From assembly GCA_049613665.1 (NCBI GenBank), contig JBMZCV010000001.1:1-64000 (forward strand): 64,000 nt of DNA. Direction: 5' to 3'. Under the pieces are notes generated by a model, which saw only the letters and a program-made list of their open reading frames with translations, was not told the DNA's origin and did not search any database. Made by a program: the position numbers and the translations under genes. This DNA comes from JBMZCV01 sp049613665. Its GTDB lineage: Bacteria; Bacteroidota; Bacteroidia; Chitinophagales; UBA2359. Position 1 is the stretch's first letter. Every line of letters begins with the position of its first letter. Shown one piece after another: positions 52,689 through 60,563 of this stretch.

Positions 52689-53876
52689 ATGTTAGAAAAA
52701 ATAAAACAACATTTAGAAAAATTTACTTTTGATATTAAAGTAAGCAGGGATAGTAGATTTACTGACCAAAAAGTCATTCCTGATGTACTCTCTGCTGTTT
52801 CAGAATGCGTGCTTGAATACATACAGGAAAATAAAAATATGCCTTTTAGTAAAACTGATATTTGGAAATCGAATTTTGCAAATGATACTATCATGGATGT
52901 TTTTAGTAAGCCTAACTTAAAAAATGCAGACAATGAATATAATAAGTTTTTTGCACAACCATTAAAAGCTCTAGCTGCTGCAAAAATATTGCATGAAACC
53001 AAACGAAAAAAAACTAATATTTATACTGTAAATGAATACGAAATATTATCATATATTGCTAAAAGAGAAAGACATGCTTTAAACTTTCTCAATTTATATT
53101 TAACAAAAGTTTTAGAAGATAGCAATATTTATCAAGAATTTGAGCTTTTTTTTAAGTGCCAAGACAAAACAACTTTTAAAAATTTAAGAAAGACCCTATT
53201 CACTTTTTACCACACAAATACAAACATAAAAGGTAAATATGAACCACCTCGTATCTTCAACAAAATAATAAATATTTTAGCTTACAAAAGAAAATCTAAA
53301 GGTTCAATTAAAGGGCAACTTTCAAAAAATATTATTTCTATTGAAGAAATAAGGTATAATAAAGTAAATTGGAGAGATTTTAACAAAGATAAAAATTTAA
53401 CCCGAGAAGAATACAAAACAAAGTTTGAAGAGAAAATTAATACTAACAATGCTAATCAATATTATCTCTATAATATTAAAAAAGCAAAAAGCTTCGTTAA
53501 AAATTTACATCCATATAGTGAAATACATAGATTTGAAGCTTACCCAGCAACCCAAGCACATCATATTTTTATGCAAAGTGAATTTCCTAATATAGCAGAT
53601 TTACCAGAAAATATTATTGCATTAACTCCCAATCAACATTATTATTATGCCCACCCTAATAATAATACTAAGTATGTTGATGAGTATTATTTAATTATCT
53701 GTTTGCTTGCAAAGCTAGATTCTATTGAGATAAACTTTAGAGAAAATAAAGAAGATTATTCTTTAAAAGATTTTATAAAAGTCTTAAATATAGGTTTTTC
53801 AACAAATCACTTTAAAACTACCATGAACTATGAAAAATTAAAACATGAAATTGTTAAACTTACTTATTCAAAATAA
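52689..53876 (+). CDS. Probable HNH-type restriction endonuclease
   Basis: This 395-residue soluble protein begins 9 bp after the fused methylase. Near the C-terminus it has a beta-beta-alpha-metal type motif: His291/His292 (TQAHHIFMQ), Asn308 (PENIIAL) and His317 (TPNQHYYYAHP), spaced as in HNH nucleases. The first ~270 residues are Lys-rich and helical and likely recognise DNA. Together with a dual-specificity methylase this resembles HNH-type IIS systems such as MnlI, which use one cytosine and one adenine methylase; that comparison is inference. Very AT-rich codon use matches its partner gene. Confidence 0.78.
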   Translation: MLEKIKQHLEKFTFDIKVSRDSRFTDQKVIPDVLSAVSECVLEYIQENKNMPFSKTDIWKSNFANDTIMDVFSKPNLKNADNEYNKFFAQPLKALAAAKILHETKRKKTNIYTVNEYEILSYIAKRERHALNFLNLYLTKVLEDSNIYQEFELFFKCQDKTTFKNLRKTLFTFYHTNTNIKGKYEPPRIFNKIINILAYKRKSKGSIKGQLSKNIISIEEIRYNKVNWRDFNKDKNLTREEYKTKFEEKINTNNANQYYLYNIKKAKSFVKNLHPYSEIHRFEAYPATQAHHIFMQSEFPNIADLPENIIALTPNQHYYYAHPNNNTKYVDEYYLIICLLAKLDSIEINFRENKEDYSLKDFIKVLNIGFSTNHFKTTMNYEKLKHEIVKLTYSK

Positions 53877-54098
53877 CATTATTTTATCTGTTCATTACCA
53901 ATAAGTAAAAGAAATTTAATTTTTAGACCAAACCCCCATTAAAATAACGTCTATTGGCCTGAGTTATTTATTTTTCGTTACTAAGCTGCTTTTCTTACAA
54001 ATAATAATACTCAAAAAAATAAGCGGTAGGAAGAAAACAATTTACTACAAATTATTTTCTTCCTTCACTTATTTTTTTCCAACAAAAGAAAACGAATA

Positions 54099-54611
54099 TT
54101 AATCCTCCTTTGTTATATTCCCTTTTTCCTCTGTTGTTGTATCTTCCGTTTCATCTTGCTGCGTCACCTTTCGATTAAACTCATCTAGCTCTGCCAAACT
54201 ATTGTCATACGCTGGGTTCATATTGTTTAAAGCTCTCAAACTATCATGCACAAACTTTGTATAAGTCATCGCATCTATGCCTGCTGCCATAGCCGTATCG
54301 TTCAATATTTCTGATGCTTCTTTTATCACATCAAAAATAGCTTCCAACTTTTCGTGATGCTTCAAAACAGCATCAAAATCATTGGCCATAAACATACGAG
54401 GCATCACGGACTCATACTGCTTGCCTTTTCTATTTGCCAAATGAGCATAAGCCAACCGACGTGATCCCATTGTTCTACTTCGAAAACGCTCTTCTAACGA
54501 GAGTTCTATTTTTATTTTTTTTAGCTTATCTACCTGAATGTATAAATCTGTCAATATGGTATCTAAATCCGTTTGACTCGGCAATTCTGAAGGATTAAAG
54601 TATAATTTCAT
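54099..54611 (-). CDS. Hypothetical helical protein with acidic tail
   Basis: This 170-residue protein is mostly helical (DLDTILTDLYIQVDKLKKIKIELSLEERFRSR; FDAVLKHHEKLEAIFDVIKEASEILND) and ends in an acidic disordered tail (DETEDTTTEEKGNITKED). No signal peptide or membrane segment is seen. No family is recognised. It lies between the second RM system and a nine-copy tandem array, with the array only 147 bp upstream of its start. Codon use is like that of resident genes rather than of the adjacent AT-rich RM genes. Confidence 0.6.
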   Translation of the reverse strand: MKLYFNPSELPSQTDLDTILTDLYIQVDKLKKIKIELSLEERFRSRTMGSRRLAYAHLANRKGKQYESVMPRMFMANDFDAVLKHHEKLEAIFDVIKEASEILNDTAMAAGIDAMTYTKFVHDSLRALNNMNPAYDNSLAELDEFNRKVTQQDETEDTTTEEKGNITKED

Positions 54612-54758
54612 CTGATTGAAAATTAATATGGTTAATAATAAAAATTTTAACTTGCCTTACAAATATAACATATTATTTTTAAAATAACAACATTTAAATA
54701 TCAAATAACAATAAAAAAAATTAAAAACAAACAATAAATGCACAAAAGATACATTAGG

Positions 54759-55145
54759 TATCTCACTAGATAATATTTGCTATCTCAACAGATAGTTTGG
54801 GCATCTCACTAGATAGTATTTGCTATCTCAACAGATAGTTTGAGTATCTCGCTAGATAGTATTTGCTATCTCAACAGATAGTTTGGGCATCTCGCTAGAT
54901 AGTATTTGCTATCTCAACAGATAGTTTGGGCATCTCGCTAGATAGTATTTGCTATCTCAATAGATAGTTTGAGTATCTCGCTAGATAGTATTTGCTATCT
55001 CAACAGATAGTTTAAGTATCTCGCTAGATAGTATTTGCTATCTCAATAGATAGTTTAAGTATCTCGCTAGATAGTATTTGCTATCTCAACAGATAGTTTG
55101 AGCATCTCGCTAGATAGTATTTGCTATCTCAATAGATAGTTTAGG
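54759..55145. repeat. Nine tandem 43-bp hairpin-forming repeats
   Basis: Exactly nine 43-bp units run without gaps, followed by a TATCT stub. Each unit is ATCTCGCTAGATAG, TATTTG, CTATCTCAACAGATAG and TTTGGG-like joined in order. The arms AGATAG and CTATCT alternate, so each unit can fold several ways. Units differ only at a few fixed positions (T/C first base, A/G at base 7, CAAC/CAAT, GGG/GAG/AAG). The period is not a multiple of three and no frame stays open, so the array is non-coding. Confidence 0.95.
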
Positions 55146-55195
55146 TATCTTATTTTTAACCCAAAAAAACACCCTACAAACCCCGCCATATAAAA

Positions 55196-55232
55196 AAAGG
55201 TGCAAAACATTATTAAAATGTTTTGCACCTTT
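55196..55232 (-). terminator. Intrinsic terminator
   Basis: A perfect 16-bp stem (55196-55211 with 55217-55232) is followed on the minus strand by TTTTTTATATGG. It lies 25 bp past the stop of the lipoprotein gene. Confidence 0.88.
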
Positions 55233-55256
55233 TATTAAGTTACTTATTATTTCATG

Positions 55257-56519
55257 TTAAGGCGTAGAAACAGCCGCAGGAGCTTCCGTAGAGTTTTCCC
55301 AATTTCGATACTCCTCCGACGACCAGAAATCATTGTATTTCGCAGCCGCCAACACCGTGCTAGGGTCAGTATCAAACTTATTTTGCATGAAGCTAAACAA
55401 ATCTACCGCTTCGGCATGTCGTTTTTCGTCTAGCAAAAAGCGAGCATACTTCCAATACATCATTTCTGTATTTGGCTCTTCGTCTATCGCTTTTGAGAGC
55501 AAGTTTTCTACCAAGTCCTTTTTTTCAAAACTTTGATATATTTCAGCTTTTATGGTATGCAAATAAGGGTCATTGCCCAAAGCATTGTTTAGCTTGTCTA
55601 TTTTTGCCACTACATTATTTTTGTTTTTGGCAAGGAAAGCAAAATCAAGCATCATAAAGTCGAGAATTTTATCATTGTCGAAAGCTGCTCTAAATTGATT
55701 TTCGGCTTTCGCAAAAGTCTTTTCGCCCACATTGTAGCTCAAATTCAAATTCATAATCTGCACCATACGGTCGTTTTGCAAATCGGCAGGCAAGTCCGCA
55801 ATCGCTTCTACGGCATCTTTGTAGCCGCTTATTTGAGCCAACTCGTTGATTTCAGATATTTTAGGCAGGTTTTCTAAAAAGAGCTGTTCTCTTTCTGTGT
55901 TTTCGGCAAATGTTACTTCCTCTTTTACATCGAGCAAAGACGATAAATACAATTTTTCGAGCGTTTCGCTAAAAGGCATTCCACCACGATAAATGCAAAA
56001 ATCTTTGATAAAAATGTCTTTTTCGTTGTCGGAAGCCAGCTCTACTTCATGATAATTGATGCCATCTTCGGCTACCAAACGAAATAAAGCAGTCGTTTTG
56101 TTGGCAAGTTTATTGATTTTCAACAACTTATAGTGTCCTTTTTTGCCTAACGAACTCACTATTTCATTGCCTGCGTCGATAGAGGTTTTCACGCCTTCCG
56201 TAAAACCTTCTTCATAGTCTGTTGGCCCTTTTATGCGGCTAGTGATGTCTTTAATGATAGGCTCAACTTTGAAATGCTTATTAAAAAAGTCAGCATTTCC
56301 TTCGTTAATATAATTTTCTATTTCTGCTGCAAATTTTTCGTAATCCTTTTTATCTAAACTTGGTATTGTAGATACTTTTGGTGTTGTAGGTGTTTTTTGT
56401 TCAGTTAAGCTTTTTGTTGGAGCATTTTTTATGCTAGTAGCGAGGTTATGCGGTTGTTCGTTGCAAGCCGAGAAGCAAACCGATAGGATAACAATAAGGC
56501 TTGAATAAATTTTTTTCAT
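55257..56519 (-). CDS. Lipoprotein with TPR-like C-terminus
   Basis: This 420-residue protein begins with a lipoprotein signal peptide (IYSSLIVILSVCFSAC). An upstream ATG at 56624 would start inside repeat A-like sequence, so the ATG at 56519 was chosen. Residues ~60-220 form an alpha/beta domain (FAAEIENYINEGNADFFNKHF...LFRLVAEDGINYHEVELAS) like those of uncharacterised Bacteroidota exported proteins. Residues ~240-410 are helical with TPR-like spacing (YSNVGEKTF, PYLHTIKAEIYQSFEKKD, AIDEEPNTEMMYWKYARFLLDEKRHAEAVDLF). TPRs suggest a protein-binding role at the membrane. Function unknown. Confidence 0.75.
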   Translation of the reverse strand: MKKIYSSLIVILSVCFSACNEQPHNLATSIKNAPTKSLTEQKTPTTPKVSTIPSLDKKDYEKFAAEIENYINEGNADFFNKHFKVEPIIKDITSRIKGPTDYEEGFTEGVKTSIDAGNEIVSSLGKKGHYKLLKINKLANKTTALFRLVAEDGINYHEVELASDNEKDIFIKDFCIYRGGMPFSETLEKLYLSSLLDVKEEVTFAENTEREQLFLENLPKISEINELAQISGYKDAVEAIADLPADLQNDRMVQIMNLNLSYNVGEKTFAKAENQFRAAFDNDKILDFMMLDFAFLAKNKNNVVAKIDKLNNALGNDPYLHTIKAEIYQSFEKKDLVENLLSKAIDEEPNTEMMYWKYARFLLDEKRHAEAVDLFSFMQNKFDTDPSTVLAAAKYNDFWSSEEYRNWENSTEAPAAVSTP

Positions 56520-57300
56520 AGGTTTTTTTAATTTTGAGTAAAAAAAGGTAATAGTAAGGTAATTATATATTAATATTTTCAAACAATCATCAATCAGCAT
56601 ATGAGCTTCTACAACTTGTAGCATACATTTGTCTGATTACCTAATTGTTTAAAAATTGGTTTTTTGCACATTAAAAAAAAACATCTTATCCAATCATTTC
56701 TACTTATTTTATATCCAACTTTCAAGCACTATTTTAGGGTATTAGCTTCTGCAAATGAGCATTTTAAGTACCAAATACTACTTAATTTTTCTTGTTTGGC
56801 TCAATAGATATTTTGTATCATTGTCTCAAAAAAATTGGTGTATGAACCCACACAATTCTTGAAATAAGCTTATCCAACTACTTATGCTTGCTACTTATCA
56901 GCGATTCAAATTTAATTTTTTGGTACAACATTTAATAAACATATCTCTCCATATCTTGCATTCTGTATTTTTATAAACTAGCAAATGCAAAGATACAATT
57001 TTAAGTGACAAAAAACTGACACTTTTTGCTCAAAAAAACATATTCTTGCTTAGTCTTATTACAAATAAACACTATTCATTATTTATAATAACCTAACAGT
57101 CAAATAAATAAGCAAAAGCTACTAAAAAAACATATCAGTACTATGCAAAAAAAAATTATTTAAAAATAGCTTATTGATATAGCAAGCAAGCTTTTTATTA
57201 CGATTAAATGACAATACTAAAGTGTTTTTTGCCAAAAATAGTGCCAATGATTTCTGAAAAAAAAACCTATTGCAAACTTGCACACTTTTATTCTAAATAA
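56520..57300. other. Long intergenic region with repeat A relics
   Basis: No gene was seen. Fragments of repeat A occur near 56570-56640 (GCTTCTACAACTTGTAGCAT, TTTGTCTGATTACCT), 56720-56800 and 56835-56885 (CTTATCCAACTACTTATGC). Remaining sequence is AT-rich. Confidence 0.5.
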
Positions 57301-57306
57301 CATAAA

Positions 57307-57348
57307 AAAAACATCAAACAATATAGTCATACATTGTTTGATGTTTTT
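57307..57348 (-). terminator. Intrinsic terminator of yggS-like gene
   Basis: A perfect 16-bp stem (57307-57322 with 57333-57348) is followed on the minus strand by TTTATG. It is about 75 bp past the stop. Confidence 0.75.
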
Positions 57349-57421
57349 GGTATCTATTTAGCCCTAAACCAAATTAATTGATAGTTTTTGTTTCAAAGCT
57401 TCAAAGCAAGGCTAATCAATG

Positions 57422-58081
57422 CTATTTATACACTCTTTTTCCGAAAATAAGGCTTCCTACTCTAACCATTGTGCTGCCTTCTTCTACGGCCATTTTGTAG
57501 TCGCCCGACATGCCCATCGAAATTTCTTTAAAATCTGTTTTCTCAGCAAAAAAGTCATTTTTGAGCGTATCGAATATTTTTTTCAGAGTTTGAAATTCTT
57601 GTTTTACCTGCATTTTATCGCTCGTAAAAGTAGCCATACCCATCACACCGCAAAGGTTTATATTTTTGAGATTTTTGAATGCTTCCGATTGCAAAAATGT
57701 TCTTGCCGTTTCCAAATCTAAGCCAAACTTGCTTGCTTCGGTCGCAATATGAAACTGCAACAAACAATCAATAGTTCGGTTGTGTTTTATGGCTCTTTTA
57801 TTAATCTCAACCAACAACCGAAAGCTATCTACCGACTGAATCAGACACACAAAAGGAGCAATCATTTTCACTTTGTTGGTTTGCAGATGTCCGATAAAAT
57901 GCCAAACAATGTCTTTTGGCAGGTTATCATGTTTTTGCACTAGTTCTTGAATATAGTTTTCGCCAAAAATGCGTTGTCCTTTTTCATAACATTCCAAAAT
58001 CGCTTCTTTGGGTTTCGTTTTTGATACTGCTACTAGCTGCACGTTTTGAGGTGTTAGTTCGTTTATGAGGTGTTCTAGCAT
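57422..58081 (-). CDS. YggS/PLPBP family pyridoxal phosphate-binding protein
   Basis: This 219-residue cytosolic protein has the single-domain alanine-racemase-N barrel of the YggS/PROSC family. The PLP lysine is in VAVSKTKPKE, then GENYIQELVQK, WHFIGHLQTNKVK (the hallmark block), LCGVMGMATF, and the phosphate-binding SMGMSGDYKMAVEEGSTMVRVGS near the end. The family buffers and delivers PLP and affects amino-acid and vitamin B6 balance; no catalytic reaction is established. Length matches. It appears monocistronic. Confidence 0.96.
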   Translation of the reverse strand: MLEHLINELTPQNVQLVAVSKTKPKEAILECYEKGQRIFGENYIQELVQKHDNLPKDIVWHFIGHLQTNKVKMIAPFVCLIQSVDSFRLLVEINKRAIKHNRTIDCLLQFHIATEASKFGLDLETARTFLQSEAFKNLKNINLCGVMGMATFTSDKMQVKQEFQTLKKIFDTLKNDFFAEKTDFKEISMGMSGDYKMAVEEGSTMVRVGSLIFGKRVYK

Positions 58082-58383
58082 GATTTATTAAGCGTTTTTT
58101 GTTAAAAAATTTTTTTACAAAGGTAGGCAAAAAAAAACAGCTAACTAAAATTTTATTTAGTTGCTGTTTTTCAACAATAATTCTGACATTTTTTATAACA
58201 ATCTTCAGTTCAATAAAAAAAATGCCTTTTGACAAGGGAAACATACTATTTTTCACTTCAAAAGGCTATAAAATTGGCAACTATTGGTCACCTTAGCCTA
58301 AAAAAAAAGTATGTTTAAGCCTTTGATAAAAAATGTATAAATATCCGAACTATTGTTTCAAAAAAAATAGTTTTATGAAAAAT
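58082..58383. other. Intergenic region with hairpin
   Basis: AAAAACAGCTAACTAAA near 58134 pairs with TTTAGTTGCTGTTTTT ending near 58171 (one bulge), probably a terminator for the SCP2 gene or the promoter-distal side of yggS. No gene was seen. Confidence 0.5.
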
Positions 58384-58722
58384 TTAATATAAGCGGCGAA
58401 ACAAAGTCGAAAAAGTCATCATTTCGCTCAGGTTGCTCAATCGAATTTTGCCCATCATCACGGCCATTTGCGGATTTGAGCGGCCAAGTTCTACATCTTC
58501 ATAAGTACGGTCTTTTGTTTTTACCGTACATGTTGCAGCACCTTCGTGTCCTTCTTGTACTTTGCAAACACCATTTGCTACATTAACTGTAAATTTTCCG
58601 CCATTGCCTCCCGAAATATCGAAATGTATCGTAGTCTTGTAGCCAGATGGTGCTTTTTCTGGACGGTAGCGGCTACTCAAAGAGCTAATGATTTCTTTTG
58701 CGGTTTTTGGTGTATTTCCCAT
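58384..58722 (-). CDS. SCP2-like sterol/lipid-binding protein
   Basis: This 112-residue protein has an SCP2-type fold pattern: helix AKEIISSLSSRY, strands YKTTIHFDISGGNGGKFTVNVANGVCKVQEG, and the helical end DVELGRSNPQMAVMMGKIRLSNLSEMMTFSTLF. An upstream ATG at 58770 would prefix a low-complexity Asn/Lys stretch, so the ATG at 58722 was chosen. SCP2 proteins hold fatty-acyl or sterol ligands; in bacteria they are thought to carry lipids in the cytosol. It stands alone between YggS and the DUF58 gene. Ligand not known. Confidence 0.85.
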   Translation of the reverse strand: MGNTPKTAKEIISSLSSRYRPEKAPSGYKTTIHFDISGGNGGKFTVNVANGVCKVQEGHEGAATCTVKTKDRTYEDVELGRSNPQMAVMMGKIRLSNLSEMMTFSTLFRRLY

Positions 58723-58833
58723 TTTGTTTTTGTTTTTATACTTATTATTTTTGAAAAATTGAAGTCTCAAAGTTATCTTTTTTTTTGCGGTTTTGCAAAT
58801 TCTTTGAACGTTTGTTCATGTTTATTTACAATA

Positions 58834-58872
58834 AAAAAGCAGCGATATGTACGAAACATATTGCTGCTTTTT
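58834..58872 (-). terminator. Intrinsic terminator of DUF58 gene
   Basis: AAAAAGCAGCGATATGT (58834-58850) pairs with ACATATTGCTGCTTTTT (58856-58872), one mismatch. The minus-strand side continues TTATTGT. Confidence 0.7.
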
Positions 58873-58916
58873 CGAAAAAGAAATATTTTAGTAGTGTCTT
58901 AGCAAGCTAAATAAAT

Positions 58917-58934
58917 GTAGTGTTTGACACTTAG
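58917..58934 (-). repeat. Reversed left end of dispersed repeat A
   Basis: GTAGTGTTTGACACTTAG is the reverse complement of the repeat A start. It overlaps the stop codon of the DUF58 gene, so the last codons may derive from the element. Confidence 0.5.
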
Positions 58935-59866
58935 ACATTCATTTTTGTGCGTTTTACTAAATAAGGCATCAAAACTTGATTAAAATTTTGATTGATGTCG
59001 GCTTCAACAAAGTCGATATGATATTGAAGACATTTCATTTTGAGGTTTTCTAAAAACTTAGTCATTTGTTTTTTATAAAAATCCTTCACTTGATTGGGCT
59101 GCAATTTTATTTCATCGCCTGTTTCAATATCTACAAAGACATAAGGCCGATTTTCAAACTCAAATTCTAATTCGTGTTTTTTATCTACTACATGAAACAA
59201 AACCACTTCGTGTTTGCTATGTTTGAGGTGTTGCAAAGCAGAAAAAATCTCTTCTTGGCTCTCTGCATTTTCAAACATATCGCTAAAAATAATCACTAAA
59301 GAACGTTTATGTATATTTTCGGCTATTTGATGCAAGCATTTTGCTGCTGCTGTCGATTTGTTTCGTGTTTTATCCATCAAAACTCTTTCGATATTGGCAT
59401 TGAGTATTTTTTGATGAGCGGTTGTAGATTTCACTTTAGAATGAAACTCTATTTCATCTGAAAAAATGCTCAAACCCACAGCATCACGCTGTCGCCTAAG
59501 CATATACATGAGGGCAGCAGCCGAAATAGCCGAAAACCGCAGTTTGTTGATGCTCGGTCTGTTGCTTTGTCCAGCATCTTCAGGAAAATACATAGAAGAA
59601 GAAACATCTAGCACAATGCGACAACGCAAGTTAGTTTCCTCCTCAAATCGTTTGATATACATTTTGTCGGTTCTGGCCATCACTTTCCAATCAATGTTTT
59701 TGATAGGGTCGCCCGGATTATATAGACGATGCTCCGCAAACTCTACGGAAAAGCCATGAAAAGGGCTTTTGTGCAAACCAATAATGAAGCCTTCAACAAC
59801 TTGTTTTGCCAAAAGTTCTATGTTATCAAACTTATGTAAATCTTTTGGATGTATGATTTCAGCCAT
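58931..59866 (-). CDS. DUF58 domain protein (MoxR-associated type)
   Basis: This 311-residue cytosolic protein has the DUF58 signature YNPGDPIKNIDWKVMART (near 55) and the vWA-type metal site DVSSSM (near 98). The strands IYFSDMF-like (VIIFSDMFENAESQEEI) and VVLFHVVDKKHELEF follow. DUF58 proteins usually sit beside a MoxR-type AAA ATPase and vWA proteins and assist periplasmic or metal-centre maturation. No MoxR gene was seen next to it here, so it is an orphan in this window. A reversed repeat A start (GTAGTGTTTGACACTTAG) lies just past its stop. Confidence 0.9.
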   Translation of the reverse strand: MAEIIHPKDLHKFDNIELLAKQVVEGFIIGLHKSPFHGFSVEFAEHRLYNPGDPIKNIDWKVMARTDKMYIKRFEEETNLRCRIVLDVSSSMYFPEDAGQSNRPSINKLRFSAISAAALMYMLRRQRDAVGLSIFSDEIEFHSKVKSTTAHQKILNANIERVLMDKTRNKSTAAAKCLHQIAENIHKRSLVIIFSDMFENAESQEEIFSALQHLKHSKHEVVLFHVVDKKHELEFEFENRPYVFVDIETGDEIKLQPNQVKDFYKKQMTKFLENLKMKCLQYHIDFVEADINQNFNQVLMPYLVKRTKMNV

Positions 59867-60003
59867 GTTATGCGTTTAAAAATATTTAGTTTTTGTTTTA
59901 TATCGTTGAGGTAAAGAACTCTTGAAAAATACCTTCTGTCTTATGTTAAGTAGTTAATCAAAAGAAACAAGGCATTTACAAAATATTATATCCTCAAAAA
60001 AAG

Positions 60004-60382
60004 CGACAACACTAGCCGTTGTTTGGTGTTATCACCATAGCCGTCAGGTTAGTTGAAAAGTTAAATGTTATGATGTCCCAAAAAGGTATTAGGCATTATT
60101 CCCAAAAAAATGTAAGCGACAATATGAATATCATTGGATTAAAGCGACTTTTTTCGTAAAACGAGGTAGTAGGCACTTCTAAAGTGCCTGCCACCTAAGA
60201 TTTGCTTTTTATTTCAAAATGTTATTGTTTTGAAATATATGTGGTGGCAGGCATTTTCAAAATGCCTACCACCTTATTTTCCTATTATCGCTCATCTAAA
60301 ATTTTGTGAATAAGGTTTATTATCGAAAACAAAAAACTCAACTCGTTGTCCTGACGGCTATGGTGATAACACCAACAAGGGC
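60004..60382. repeat. Large family B element with nested family C
   Basis: The left end is CGACAACACTAGCCGTTGTT and the right end GTGATAACACCAACAAGGGC. A perfect 24-bp inverted repeat lies just inside (60025-60048 with 60350-60373). The interior holds a complete 111-bp double-hairpin C element (60164-60274). It occupies most of the intergenic region between the DUF58 and DUF3857-like genes. Confidence 0.85.
60164..60274. repeat. Double-hairpin dispersed repeat C, reverse orientation
   Basis: Hairpin one (60164-60196) starts AGGTAGTAGGCACTT. Hairpin two (60242-60274) starts TGGTGGCAGGCATTTT. Its reverse complement aligns with 32184-32294 across all 111 bp, including the spacer landmarks ATTTCAAA and CAAATCT. 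Confidence 0.88.
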
Positions 60383-60563
60383 ATTGGGGTTTTAATATTA
60401 AAAAAAATGAGTACTAGAAAACTTATAGACAACTACTTAAAATAAATAAGCTATCTTATGTTAAAATAAAAGTTACCCAAATTGTTAGAGTAGTTTATTT
60501 GTTCAAAAGATAAAGCAAAAATAGTGCAAAAAAGTATCTCTATAAGTTTTTTAACGTTTTTTT

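Noticed and set aside
54759..55145. CRISPR array
   Set aside because: The whole 43-bp unit repeats; there are no unique spacers and no cas genes nearby.
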